Assembly: GCA_964442015.1 (NCBI GenBank)
Contig: CAYTYA010000001.1
Location: 1 to 64,000 of the forward strand
DNA: 64,000 nt
Reading direction: 5' to 3'
DNA from: GCA-002701945 sp964442015
GTDB lineage: Bacteria; Fidelibacterota; Marinisomatia; Marinisomatales; TCS55
Under the pieces are notes generated by a model, which saw only the letters and a list, made by a program, of their open reading frames with translations, ran no database searches and was not told the origin of the DNA. Position 1 is the first letter of the stretch. The number at the start of each line of letters is the position of its first letter. Positions 15,758 to 25,330 of the stretch are shown here, piece after piece. A program made the translations under genes and the position numbers.

Positions 15758-18109
15758 TTATTTTTCTATTACAGCAATCTTTTCATAAGCATAATTTCCT
15801 TTAAGCTCTGTAAAGCTAATTAAATATATACCTGTATTAACCCATTGTCCCTTATCATCTTTTCCATCCCAAAAAGCCTGATATCCATTTACTCCTTGAT
15901 TAGAAGCAGGAAGTGTTCTCAATACTTTACCCGTAATTGTAAGTACTTTGCAAATAGTACCATCCATCAAGCCGTCTATAACAAGAGGCGAGTTGTTTGG
16001 TAAGGTATATGGACTAGGGAAAATTTTTATATTATTATAGTTTTTTTTCGGTACGGCGAAAGGAATACGTAATACACTAATTCCATTATTTGTTGATATA
16101 TAGGCAAGGCCATCTTTGTCAAAAGCTATGTCTGATACTTCATTTGATAATAGTAAACTGTTATTTTCATTGATACCTTCAATATCTGGCCAATAAGTTG
16201 AAGACTCAGTAAGTATATGAACTCCATCTGTTGGAGATGAAGCCCAAATATTATTTCTAGAATCAATATGTAGCTTAGAACCTTTACCAAATGAAATATT
16301 TGGAAAATATGTATATCCATATTTTTTAACAGGATCTGAATTAGAATATTGTAGAGTTATTTGCTTTAATCCAATTGGAGTTAACATATATAGAATATCT
16401 TCATTATTTATCACTAATGACCAAACTGTATTATTATTGTATCCAGGGTTTATATCAATATGACCCCAATCAATAGATGATGGTTCTAAGATGCTGCCTT
16501 CATAATCCATAAATGCTAGACCACCATTTCTTGCTGGGGGACTATTTAAATCATCTTCAAAGGATCCAATCCAAACACGATTAAATGAATCAAATCCAAT
16601 TGTATTTGGAGTATAACTTAAATAATTCTTTGAGCTAGCTAAACTAATCGATTTCCATACATTACTCATATCTCTTATAGCTATTGGCTCTCCTCTAGTA
16701 GTTGCATAAGCATTTGCTGCCCACATTACACCAGACTGATCAAACTCAATATCCTTTACTATCATATATTCATCTGCATAATAATCTAAAAATGCGGTGT
16801 CAATAAGAGTAAAATTATTCAGATCGTCAATATCAATAATTACAATACCACCACCATGTCTTCTTGGTTCAGGATATGTGCCACGTATTGCGCAATATAG
16901 TAATCCATCTGGGCCTTGTTCTAAATCTGAAATAAATCCACCAAAATTTATTGGTAAATAATCAATCACATATTTCGAGGGGTCAAAAGAAGCAGAAATG
17001 TTTATTTCATCTGCTTCAGAAATATTTCTCCATCCCCATGTTTCTTTAATAGAAATACCAAATTTTGAACCTGCAACTAGACGTCCATCATCCAACACAG
17101 TTAAAGCGGATATTTGATTTGTTAAAGGCGCATTTGGAATTTCATGGTTAATTGTCTTAGTATTTTTATCTAAAACTAGAATTCCTTGTTGGGATCCAAT
17201 ATATAATTGATCTTTTGAAAACCCTGCAAGAGAGGTAAAAGAATAATCATAATCTGTATTCAAATTCCATTCTATTCCTGAATTATTTAATTTTATTATT
17301 TTTGAATCAAGAATTCCCCAAAAGATTCCTTCAGAATCTTTAATAATTTCTATTAATTGTTCGGATGGATCTAAAAAATCCCAAATTCTTTCTAATGAGA
17401 TCTGTTCAGCAAGATTTAAAACATATATATTATTATTATATACTAATAATATATTATTAGTATCTGATTCTATAAGACGAACCTCTCCAAACAATTCTGT
17501 TTCAAATTGACGCCAATTATCAGGGTCTTTTAAATTTAATTCTTTCCAATTTCCGATTAATAGACCTTGGTCTGTGCCAACTAATATGTTCTCATCTGAA
17601 ATTTCGATAGAGTTTATTGAATCGAAATTTATAGGCCAGTTCCTATATATATCTCTATAAATCCATTCATTATTAGAAAAAATGAATTCCATAAGACCCC
17701 AGTCTTGATTATCCAGAAATGCTACAAAACAAATAGAGTCTGTATTTGAAATGTCGATAATTTCAGTTAATCCAAAATCGAAATGTGCAATGCTTTGATA
17801 ATTATTCATATTATATATCTGAACAAAACCATTTGGCGAAACGCCTCCTAGCCATATAAGACTATCATTACCTACTTCAACAACATTAATGGCTGTGCCT
17901 TCTAATTGGTTAACAACAGTTAAAGTTGAAAAACTGTTTTGATACTTGTTATACAGAAGAATTCCACCATCAGTTGCGCAAATAATTAGATTATTATATT
18001 CAGTCAAATCATTTATATGTAAAGGAGATGTATATGCCTTCCAATCTCCTATTCTAGATTGAGATAGTAATAATCCAGCAAGCAAAATATTTATATAAAA
18101 ACTTTTCAT
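15758..18109 (-). CDS. PorZ-like propeller protein with FlgD-like C-terminal domain (T9SS)
   Basis: The 783-residue secreted protein has a signal peptide (1-17, LLAGLLLSQS). Many short WD/Kelch-like beta-propeller blades follow, of the 'two-component regulator propeller' type, for example LIICATDGGILLYNKY and ILVGTDQGLLIGNW. The last 95 residues form a FlgD-like/T9SS C-terminal domain: PSPYTLPN, GKVLRTLP, YQAFWDGKDDKGQWVNTGIY. The opening IGDWKAYTSPLHINDLTEYN followed by a propeller closely resembles PorZ, the surface component that presents A-LPS to the PorU sortase. PorU-like protein is encoded at 47617. The gene begins one base after the M50 protease gene. The PorZ assignment is by architecture only. 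Confidence 0.72.
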   Translation of the reverse strand: MKSFYINILLAGLLLSQSRIGDWKAYTSPLHINDLTEYNNLIICATDGGILLYNKYQNSFSTLTVVNQLEGTAINVVEVGNDSLIWLGGVSPNGFVQIYNMNNYQSIAHFDFGLTEIIDISNTDSICFVAFLDNQDWGLMEFIFSNNEWIYRDIYRNWPINFDSINSIEISDENILVGTDQGLLIGNWKELNLKDPDNWRQFETELFGEVRLIESDTNNILLVYNNNIYVLNLAEQISLERIWDFLDPSEQLIEIIKDSEGIFWGILDSKIIKLNNSGIEWNLNTDYDYSFTSLAGFSKDQLYIGSQQGILVLDKNTKTINHEIPNAPLTNQISALTVLDDGRLVAGSKFGISIKETWGWRNISEADEINISASFDPSKYVIDYLPINFGGFISDLEQGPDGLLYCAIRGTYPEPRRHGGGIVIIDIDDLNNFTLIDTAFLDYYADEYMIVKDIEFDQSGVMWAANAYATTRGEPIAIRDMSNVWKSISLASSKNYLSYTPNTIGFDSFNRVWIGSFEDDLNSPPARNGGLAFMDYEGSILEPSSIDWGHIDINPGYNNNTVWSLVINNEDILYMLTPIGLKQITLQYSNSDPVKKYGYTYFPNISFGKGSKLHIDSRNNIWASSPTDGVHILTESSTYWPDIEGINENNSLLLSNEVSDIAFDKDGLAYISTNNGISVLRIPFAVPKKNYNNIKIFPSPYTLPNNSPLVIDGLMDGTICKVLTITGKVLRTLPASNQGVNGYQAFWDGKDDKGQWVNTGIYLISFTELKGNYAYEKIAVIEK

Positions 18110-18110
18110 C

Positions 18111-18959
18111 CTATATTTGAAATGGAGTTGGAATAAAACATAATATGAAAATTAGCAAACACAAATATCCTATATATTTATTTTTCTTAGATAATGGTGT
18201 GAGAATATCCTGAATAGGCGGATGTTTTGCAGAACGCATCAATAAAAATATTAATAAACCCCAAACCAGCCAATTCAAAGATAAAAAACTAAGAGGAAAT
18301 AAAGCTCCAAGAGCAATCCATCCAACAAGTCCCTGTTTATTTCCCAACATTGCATACGCTATATGTCCTCCATCTAATTGACCAATTGGTAATAAGTTTA
18401 GCATAGTGACTAATAATCCAATCCATCCGGCAAATGCAATAGGATGTAGTAGAATATCGTACCCATCACTAAGGTCTGGGAAAATAATATACGTAAAAAT
18501 TTTCATTAATAAAGAATCACCTAAAATAATGCCTTTGTATTGATCATTTATTGCTATTACATCTGATAATAATAAACCAATGATTAATGCTGGCACAGCA
18601 ATAATAAAACCTGCAATAGGACCCGCTGCGCCAATTTGTAAAAGAGCATCTTTTCTATAAATAGGGGATTTTATTTTTATAAATGCACCAAATGTGCCGA
18701 TAATAAATAAGTATGGAGGGGCAGGTAAAAAATATGGTAAAGTTGCATCTACATTATGTTTTACAGCGTAATAATAGTGCCCAAACTCATGACAACCTAA
18801 TATTAACATTAATGTCATAGAAAAAGGTATCCCCCAAATTATATCAACGGGGTTAGCTAAAGGGTTACCTCCTTGCATAACAGAACCTGCTATAAGAGTT
18901 GATATAATTGTTAAAAAGAATAAAACCAAATGAGCCTTAGAGATATTTGGAAATTTCAT
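18111..18959 (-). CDS. Site-2 protease family (M50) membrane metalloprotease
   Basis: This 282-residue inner-membrane protein has the zinc-binding motif HEFGH (57-61) within a membrane segment and the third ligand in NLLPIGQLDGGH (Asp196). These define intramembrane M50 proteases. There is no PDZ domain, unlike RseP, so it belongs to the compact group that resembles plant EGY or archaeal S2P. Substrates are unknown. It is followed after one base by the PorZ-like gene, so the pair may be co-expressed; a role in surface-protein processing is speculative. Confidence 0.88.
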   Translation of the reverse strand: MKFPNISKAHLVLFFLTIISTLIAGSVMQGGNPLANPVDIIWGIPFSMTLMLILGCHEFGHYYYAVKHNVDATLPYFLPAPPYLFIIGTFGAFIKIKSPIYRKDALLQIGAAGPIAGFIIAVPALIIGLLLSDVIAINDQYKGIILGDSLLMKIFTYIIFPDLSDGYDILLHPIAFAGWIGLLVTMLNLLPIGQLDGGHIAYAMLGNKQGLVGWIALGALFPLSFLSLNWLVWGLLIFLLMRSAKHPPIQDILTPLSKKNKYIGYLCLLIFILCFIPTPFQI

Positions 18960-19126
18960 AATATTTTTCTATTCATTTATACACGTTAAAAGAATTTCAT
19001 CATATAATTAATCAATTATTAATAATAAATATTAAATAATTATACTTCTATCTTTTAATAATGATCCTAAAATAATCCGAGAATACTTTTCCTTTTGATT
19101 TTATATTTAGCTTACGAATTTTGCAT

Positions 19127-19528
19127 ATGAATATAATGTTATTCTTAGGAATCCTTACTTTTCTTTATGGAAGCGATAATAATCAAGATCTTCTTCATAT
19201 TGATGTTAGAGAAAGGCTTGTAAATAATAATCAGATTCGTATCGTAGTCCAAATTGATAATAATTCCAAAAGAGAAATAACCGAGATAGATGGGTTTTTA
19301 TTACAAATAAACAATAAAGGAAATATAATAACTGAAAAACGGATAACTTTCTTGGAAGCTACTGATGGGCTACTAAAACCAAAACAATCAGTTTCTAAAT
19401 TTATAGTCTTCCCATTAAATCAAATTCGTCCTGATCATTATGAGTTCTATATTGGAAAAGTACGATTTCAAAATGATTATCGAGTTTATACTTACCATCC
19501 AGCTATAGGGTTTTATCGAGTGGACTAA
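19127..19528 (+). CDS. Secreted hypothetical protein with Ig-like beta-sandwich
   Basis: The protein has 133 residues from ATG 19127; an in-frame TTG at 19121 is less likely. A signal peptide spans about 1-15 (LFLGILTFLYG), so it is probably periplasmic. The rest alternates beta strands, with segments such as IRIVVQIDNNSKREITEIDG and LKPKQSVSKFIVFPL. These resemble FxLYD-type Ig-like domains in which a 'unary neuron-like' conserved pattern is absent, so this is a fold guess only. It stands alone on the plus strand and overlaps the convergent unknown gene by 4 bases. No function can be stated. Confidence 0.6.
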   Translation: MNIMLFLGILTFLYGSDNNQDLLHIDVRERLVNNNQIRIVVQIDNNSKREITEIDGFLLQINNKGNIITEKRITFLEATDGLLKPKQSVSKFIVFPLNQIRPDHYEFYIGKVRFQNDYRVYTYHPAIGFYRVD

Positions 19529-20571
19529 AAATTGAATCCTATAGAAAATAAAGCCCAATTAGAAGGCAATTGAGATTTATTCGAAGTTCCAGCAGAATAA
19601 AACCTTGTTATTAGATCCAATTTATTCTTTCTTAGGGAAATAATTAATCCACTACTAAAAGATCTAGTACCAATAACTGATCCTGCTCCAATATCAAATT
19701 TAATACGATTGATTATTGGGATATTTGACTCTCTAAGCCCAACTTGAACATACATAGAATTCTGTTGCCCATTAAGATTTGAAGAAAAATTAATTACCCC
19801 TGTTTCAAACCGAATTATCGATTCAAGATTATCGGTTCTAAAATGTAAAGGTGTTTTAATAATAAAATTGTAGTTTGACCCAGATGAATTAAGACTGTCC
19901 ATACTATTCCACTGATTGACTCCTCCTGATATTCCAATAGCCCATCCTTTAGTGAATTTTTGATACCAAGAAGTTTTATCAATATCTTCATCCCTACTAA
20001 TAGGCGATCTAGGTTTTATTAAAACTTCTTTTTGTTTATAGTCAGGTCCTCGACCATATCTTTCGCTGATATCAAATGGTTTTGATAAATGTTTGTCTAA
20101 TTTTGCAGCAAGAATTTCAACTGACATAGAATCTGCACTTGTTCGTATATTATTAACCCAGAACCTTGTTTCTTCAATATATCTATAGATTGCTTTTTCT
20201 GATATTCCACCAATTCTCATATTTTCAACAATCACCGCTGAAATAACAGGTATAGAGTTATGTTTAGGGTCAGAATAAAAATTATCTAATGCACCGATTA
20301 ATTCTTTATATCTTAGAAGATCTAACGGATCATTATATGTGCCTTCAGCTAATAATGGTTCTACCTCCCATGCTTTTAAATAATAATATAGTCTTCCATC
20401 TAATAATCCATTTAAATGGGAAGCCTTAATTTGATAAACTGACTGACTTTCCTTTCCTAATTTTGTTGATATACGATTCCAGTTACTTCCATCCCAAAAT
20501 ATTCGATTTTCTCTTTGGGCAAACAGGATAGCAAAAATATATCCCACTAATATTATTTTGCGGGAAAGCAT
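19525..20571 (-). CDS. Hypothetical exported protein, FWDGSNW family, long paralogue
   Basis: The 348-residue protein has a signal peptide (1-18). Residues 20-145 are clearly paralogous to the whole mature part of the neighbouring 147-residue protein: NRIFWDGSNWNRI, LNGLLDGRLYYYLKAW, LIGALDNFYSDP and YIEETRFWVN. The last ~140 residues are extra and rich in alternating beta strands (GWAIGISGGVNQW, FRTDNLESIIRFETGVINF, WALFSIGFNF), ending in an aromatic residue. This suggests a small outer-membrane beta-barrel or barrel-associated module. I do not recognise a family. It starts 7 bases after the short paralogue, so the two are probably co-expressed. Confidence 0.65.
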   Translation of the reverse strand: MLSRKIILVGYIFAILFAQRENRIFWDGSNWNRISTKLGKESQSVYQIKASHLNGLLDGRLYYYLKAWEVEPLLAEGTYNDPLDLLRYKELIGALDNFYSDPKHNSIPVISAVIVENMRIGGISEKAIYRYIEETRFWVNNIRTSADSMSVEILAAKLDKHLSKPFDISERYGRGPDYKQKEVLIKPRSPISRDEDIDKTSWYQKFTKGWAIGISGGVNQWNSMDSLNSSGSNYNFIIKTPLHFRTDNLESIIRFETGVINFSSNLNGQQNSMYVQVGLRESNIPIINRIKFDIGAGSVIGTRSFSSGLIISLRKNKLDLITRFYSAGTSNKSQLPSNWALFSIGFNF

Positions 20572-20578
20572 AATATTA

Positions 20579-21022
20579 CTACTGATTATTCTCTAAAATC
20601 ATTCGGTTAATCCACTCCTTAGAATGACGTATATATTTGTCAATTTTATTCATAGGAATACGTTCACCAAACATATTGCATATTATTATTGCTGATGGTA
20701 GAGGAATGTAACCATTTATTGGATCTGCATAGAAATTATCTAAGACTTTTACTAACTCTCTTGGTGATAAATAATCAACTGTCTCAGCATATAAGCTATC
20801 CGCAAAAGCTTGTTCCATTGTCCAAGCTTTCAAATAATAGAACAATCTACCATCTAATACACCATTAACATATCCAACCTTCATCATATATGTTAATTCT
20901 GGATCATAATTAGCTGTTTTCTCAATCCTTCTCCAATCGCTGCCATTCCAAAACAAACGATCCATTTGTTGAGCTGGTAAATAAATAATTAAAACTGCAA
21001 TTATTATTAAAATACGATTCAT
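20579..21022 (-). CDS. Hypothetical exported protein, FWDGSNW family, short paralogue
   Basis: The 147-residue protein has a signal peptide (about 1-17, LIIIAVLIIYLPA). The mature part matches the N-terminal half of the next gene almost position by position: DRLFWNGSDWRRIEK, GYVNGVLDGRLFYYLKAW, YLSPRELVKVLDNFYADP, IPLPSAIIICNM, IRHSKEWINRM. It lacks the strand-rich C-terminal half of its neighbour. The residues shared by both (FW-GS-W-RI, GLLDGRLYYYLKAW, LDNFY) define a small helical periplasmic domain I cannot name. Its ATG overlaps the aldehyde dehydrogenase stop as ATGA. Confidence 0.65.
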   Translation of the reverse strand: MNRILIIIAVLIIYLPAQQMDRLFWNGSDWRRIEKTANYDPELTYMMKVGYVNGVLDGRLFYYLKAWTMEQAFADSLYAETVDYLSPRELVKVLDNFYADPINGYIPLPSAIIICNMFGERIPMNKIDKYIRHSKEWINRMILENNQ

Positions 21023-22386
21023 TGTACTACTACTGATTTTATATTTACAAATTCTAATATTCCATATTCTGATAATTCACGACCATATCCAGATTCTTTT
21101 ATCCCTCCAAACGGGAGCCTAGGGTCAGACTTTACAAAGTCATTTACAGAACAGGATCCAGCTTCCAATTCATTAATTGCGATTTTCTCTCCTTTATCTA
21201 TATCTCTAGTGAAAATAGCTGCACCAAGACCATAGTTAGTTTTATTTGCCAGTTTAATAGCATGATCCTCATCTTCAGCAGATATAATTACTGCAACAGG
21301 ACCAAATAGTTCATCATCGAAAGCAGACATACCTGGTCTAACATTTGTTAATAAAGTTGGAGGATAAAATGAGCCCTCTTTTTCAGGAATATTTCCTCCA
21401 GATCGCAATATTGCACCTTTTTCAATACTCATTAATACTTGTTGGTGTAATTCATCTCTAGCATCAGTATTAACCATTGGACCGATATCAATAGTTGAAT
21501 CAAGTGGATCTCCCATTTTCATATTATTGATCTTTTGTTCAACTTTATCAATAAAGTCATTTAAACGGGATTTAACAACTATAAACCTTTTTGCTGCAAT
21601 ACAACTTTGACCTGTGTTAAGCATCCTCCCCGCAATACAAGATTCGGCTGCATTATTAAGATCCGCATCCTCTAAAATAATGTAGGGATCATTTCCTCCT
21701 AACTCCAGAACAGTCTTTTTTAACAATGAACCCGCAAGGGATGCTACTGATTTACCTGCAGGAGTGCTACCTGTTAAGGTTACAGCTTTAACTAAAGGAT
21801 TATTAATTACATTGCTCACTTTATTAGATCCAATGACTAGATTACTAAAAGCATTATCAGGGAATCCTGCTTCCAAAAATAATTTTTCAATTTCCTTAGC
21901 ACATCCTTGAACATTTGAAGCATGTTTTAAAATTCCCACATTTCCAGCCATTAGAGTTGGCGAGGCAAAACGAAATACTTGCCAAAATGGAAAATTCCAT
22001 GGCATAATTGCTAATACCAATCCAATTGGCTGAAATGATATAAAACTTTTCTTAGAATCAGTAGATATTTCTTTTTTAGATAAAAATTGTCCTGCATTAT
22101 CAGCATAGTATTCACAAACCCACGCACATTTCTCAGCTTCTGCTATACTTTGATTAATTGGCTTGCCCATTTCTTGAGTCATTAAAACACCCAATTCTTC
22201 TTTTCTTTGTTTTAATAGTTTGGCAAGATTTTTCATCTTCTTTGAACGATAAGAAATACTCTTATTCCGCCATTCTAAATAAGTGTTATATGAAGAATTA
22301 ATAATCTGATTAATACTATTTTTAGAAATCTCTTTATGTGATTCTAGAATTTTATTATTAGTTGGATTTATTGATATAAGATTCAT
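21019..22386 (-). CDS. NAD(P)-dependent aldehyde dehydrogenase, succinate-semialdehyde type
   Basis: The 455-residue cytosolic enzyme has the aldehyde dehydrogenase active site: Asn131 in MPWNFPFW, Glu228 in VLELGGNDP, and nucleophile Cys262 in NTGQSCIAAKRF. The MPWNFPFWQVFRF motif and overall length (455) resemble the YneI/Sad and GabD2 group, which oxidise succinate semialdehyde to succinate. Exact substrate is uncertain. It is placed between oligopeptidase B and the FWDGSNW pair in the same direction, with no obvious pathway partner such as a GABA transaminase. Confidence 0.85.
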   Translation of the reverse strand: MNLISINPTNNKILESHKEISKNSINQIINSSYNTYLEWRNKSISYRSKKMKNLAKLLKQRKEELGVLMTQEMGKPINQSIAEAEKCAWVCEYYADNAGQFLSKKEISTDSKKSFISFQPIGLVLAIMPWNFPFWQVFRFASPTLMAGNVGILKHASNVQGCAKEIEKLFLEAGFPDNAFSNLVIGSNKVSNVINNPLVKAVTLTGSTPAGKSVASLAGSLLKKTVLELGGNDPYIILEDADLNNAAESCIAGRMLNTGQSCIAAKRFIVVKSRLNDFIDKVEQKINNMKMGDPLDSTIDIGPMVNTDARDELHQQVLMSIEKGAILRSGGNIPEKEGSFYPPTLLTNVRPGMSAFDDELFGPVAVIISAEDEDHAIKLANKTNYGLGAAIFTRDIDKGEKIAINELEAGSCSVNDFVKSDPRLPFGGIKESGYGRELSEYGILEFVNIKSVVVQ

Positions 22387-22397
22387 AAGAAATAATT

Positions 22398-24569
22398 CTA
22401 ATATTTTATCCCAGCCAAATCAATCAGAAATGCATAATTTAGAGCAAGCTCTTTAAATCGGCGGAATCTCCCTGACTTTCCACCATGACCTGCATCCATA
22501 TTTGTATACAAATATAGTTCATTATTCCCCGTTTTATATTCTCTCAATTTGGCAACCCATTTTACAGGCTCCCAGTATTGAACCTGGGAGTCAAAATAAC
22601 CTGCAGTAACTAACATATTTGGATATTCAGCTTTAAATACATTATCATATGGAGAATATCTTATCATATAATCATATTCATCTTTATTTCGAGGGTCACC
22701 CCATTCATCCCATTCATTTGAAGTAAGAGGAATAGATGGGTCCATCATAGTATTTATTACATCTACAAAGGGGACTGCTGCAACAACACCATGATATAGA
22801 TCAGGAGCCATATTAACTACTGCACCCATTAGTAATCCACCAGCACTACCTCCCATTGCAAATAAATGATCTGGATCAGTATATTTTTTTTGAATTAAAA
22901 ATTTGCTACAATCAATAAAATCATTAAATGTATTTAGCTTATTGAACATTTTACCATCTTCATACCATTCTCTTCCGTAAGTCTGACTTCCTCTAATATG
23001 AGCAATGGCATAAACAAAACCTCTATCTAAAAGACTTAAACGGTTTGAGTTAAATGAAGGATCTATTGTACTACCATATGAACCATAGGCATATAATAAT
23101 AGATTATTCTTTCCATTTTTCTTAAAACCTCTCTTATACACAATAGAAATAGGTACTCTTTTACCATCTCTAACTGTTGCATATAATCTTTCAGATTGGT
23201 ATTTATCTGGATCATAGCCTCCAACCACCTCTGACTGTTTTAATAAAATGGATTGTCTAGAATTCATATCATAATCATAAGTAGATGAAGGTGTAATTAA
23301 TGAAGAAAATTGGTATCTAAGAAGATTGGTATCAAAAGAAAGATTCACAGATGTATAAGCAGAATAAACCTCTTCGCCAAAATCGAGGTAATGCTCTTTT
23401 CCATTATTTTGATTGATTATTCTGATTTGAGGCAACCCATCTTTCCTCTCACTGATTACAAGATAGTTTGAAAATACATCTATATCATTTAAAAACACGT
23501 CTTGCCTATGAGATATCACTTCTTTCCAGTTTTGTTTTGATGTTGCTTCTTCAGACGTTTCCATTAATCTAAAATTCATCGCATTCCAATTAGTTACGAT
23601 ATAAAATTTATCTTCAAAATGCTCTATTGAATATTCATGCTCTTTCTCTCTAGGGCTAAATTGAAGAAACTTTCCCATAGGATTATCAGCATTCAATATG
23701 TAATAATCACTAACCAGGGTACTACTATTATAAATAATAATGTATTTATTTGATTTGGAGCGATAAACACCAATATAAAATGAATCATCCTTTTCAGTAA
23801 ATACGATAGCATCTTCTGATTGAGATGTACCTAATGAATGCCTAGCAATATTTTCTGATAGCAAAGTGGTTTTATTCTTTAACGTATAAAAAAAAGTTGA
23901 ATTATCATTTGCCCATGCCACTGAACCCTCAGTACCATGAATTTCATCTGTTAATAATTTACCTGTTTCTAAGTTTTTTATTTTAACAGTATATATTCTT
24001 CGACTTAAAGTATCGATGCTAAATGCCAACAATTTATTATTAGGGCTTACAGATAGATTTCTTAATGAAAAATAATCCTGTCCTTCAGCCCATTGATTAA
24101 CATCAATTAACAGTTCCTCTTTATTACCTAATGAATCTTTTTTACGACAGTAAAAAGGGTATTCCTGACCTTTCTCATATCTTGTATAATACCAATACCC
24201 ATTTTTAAAATAAGGGACAGATGAATCATCTTTTTTAATTCGTCCAACTATTTCACTATATAGTTTTTTTTGAAGCTTTTCCGTATGCTTTAGCTTATTG
24301 CTCGTATAATCATTTTCTTTATTAATATAGTTAACTACCTGCATTGTTTGATCATCGGGCCATCCCTCACTATTTTTTGCAGATTTCTGGTCATCGCTTA
24401 AACGAATCCAATGATAATTATCAACTCTTTCCCGACCATGTGCAAAAGTTTTATGAGGTTGTTTATTTGCAATCGGTGGTTTCATATCTAATTGACCAAT
24501 TTGACTTCTAAAGTAATAGAGTATCATAATAATTATGATTATTGAATACCATGTAAAATTTCTATTCAT
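22398..24569 (-). CDS. ptrB: Oligopeptidase B-like S9 prolyl oligopeptidase family peptidase
   Basis: The 723-residue protein has a seven-bladed propeller in its first ~430 residues and a C-terminal alpha/beta-hydrolase domain. The catalytic triad is visible: Ser in GGSAGGLLMG, Asp in GYFDSQVQYWEP and His in MDAGHGGKSGRF. The N-terminal IANKQPHKTFAHGRERVDNYHWIRL is diagnostic of protease II/oligopeptidase B, which cuts short peptides after Arg or Lys. Unlike cytosolic E. coli PtrB it has a hydrophobic N-terminal helix (about 8-20), so it is probably exported or membrane-anchored. It overlaps the upstream TIGR02206 gene as ATGA. Confidence 0.92.
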   Translation of the reverse strand: MNRNFTWYSIIIIIMILYYFRSQIGQLDMKPPIANKQPHKTFAHGRERVDNYHWIRLSDDQKSAKNSEGWPDDQTMQVVNYINKENDYTSNKLKHTEKLQKKLYSEIVGRIKKDDSSVPYFKNGYWYYTRYEKGQEYPFYCRKKDSLGNKEELLIDVNQWAEGQDYFSLRNLSVSPNNKLLAFSIDTLSRRIYTVKIKNLETGKLLTDEIHGTEGSVAWANDNSTFFYTLKNKTTLLSENIARHSLGTSQSEDAIVFTEKDDSFYIGVYRSKSNKYIIIYNSSTLVSDYYILNADNPMGKFLQFSPREKEHEYSIEHFEDKFYIVTNWNAMNFRLMETSEEATSKQNWKEVISHRQDVFLNDIDVFSNYLVISERKDGLPQIRIINQNNGKEHYLDFGEEVYSAYTSVNLSFDTNLLRYQFSSLITPSSTYDYDMNSRQSILLKQSEVVGGYDPDKYQSERLYATVRDGKRVPISIVYKRGFKKNGKNNLLLYAYGSYGSTIDPSFNSNRLSLLDRGFVYAIAHIRGSQTYGREWYEDGKMFNKLNTFNDFIDCSKFLIQKKYTDPDHLFAMGGSAGGLLMGAVVNMAPDLYHGVVAAVPFVDVINTMMDPSIPLTSNEWDEWGDPRNKDEYDYMIRYSPYDNVFKAEYPNMLVTAGYFDSQVQYWEPVKWVAKLREYKTGNNELYLYTNMDAGHGGKSGRFRRFKELALNYAFLIDLAGIKY

Positions 24570-25312
24570 TGTAATCTCTCCCCCCTTTTAATAAAAATAA
24601 ATGGAATATAAGCTAATAAAAAGTGTGCTAACGCAACAAATTCAGCAACCAAAATATACCAAGGCCACGGGCCTAAATAGTCTAATAAAGATGGTACATG
24701 TTCTCCTATTTCATTAATTGGTTTACCACAAATCCAAAAATAATTAGCATCAAGTAATATATTCGCTATAATTGCGATTAATAAGAATAAATTTAATGCG
24801 AACATCGCTTTAAAAATGCTTTTCAAACTTGGCCTCATGCCGTATACCACAGTCGCATAGATTAAAGCTATAATCATCCCATGATGTGCAAACCAAAATC
24901 TAAAAAATTGAAAATGTGGAAAACCTGCAGCTATATCAGGAGTAATTACAGCTTGTAACATACCTGAAAGTCCCCAAAAATATAAAATTTCATAGAAAAG
25001 ATAACTTCTTGAAACCATAACAAAAGGAAGAAGTATGTTAGCCATTCGGCAAAGATGTATAGGCAAATGCAATTTTAGATCAAATGTACCTGCAAAAATC
25101 TCTAAGAATGTCCAAAGAATGTAACTGCTCATTACAGCATACCCAATCACGCTTCCCACAATATGCTGATAATGCTCAGATAATTTTTTCTTTGCAAATA
25201 TAGGGATGAAAATTGAAAGAATTATTGCCAAGAATATTGAAATAATATGGCTCGTACCAAATAATATAAATGGATCATAAGTATCCAGATATTTTCCTAC
25301 TATTTCCCTCAT
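24566..25312 (-). CDS. TIGR02206/YwaF-family integral membrane protein
   Basis: The 248-residue protein has about seven hydrophobic segments. It matches the YwaF/TIGR02206 (TMEM164-like) family by the FILFGTSHIIS opening, the central HLPIHLCRMANILLPFVM with its histidines, and FWFAHHGMIIALIYA. In eukaryotic TMEM164 a related core acts as an acyltransferase; the bacterial role is not established. It lies 18 bases downstream of the MORN-repeat gene and is translationally coupled to the oligopeptidase gene. Confidence 0.8.
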   Translation of the reverse strand: MREIVGKYLDTYDPFILFGTSHIISIFLAIILSIFIPIFAKKKLSEHYQHIVGSVIGYAVMSSYILWTFLEIFAGTFDLKLHLPIHLCRMANILLPFVMVSRSYLFYEILYFWGLSGMLQAVITPDIAAGFPHFQFFRFWFAHHGMIIALIYATVVYGMRPSLKSIFKAMFALNLFLLIAIIANILLDANYFWICGKPINEIGEHVPSLLDYLGPWPWYILVAEFVALAHFLLAYIPFIFIKRGERLQ

Positions 25313-25330
25313 TTTATAAATATATAAATT

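Noticed and set aside
17440..17463. Perfect 24-base palindrome (ATACTAATAATA and its complement).
   Set aside because: It is pure AT-rich coding sequence (asparagine/isoleucine codons) in a very AT-rich gene, so chance pairing is likely; no related copies were noticed.
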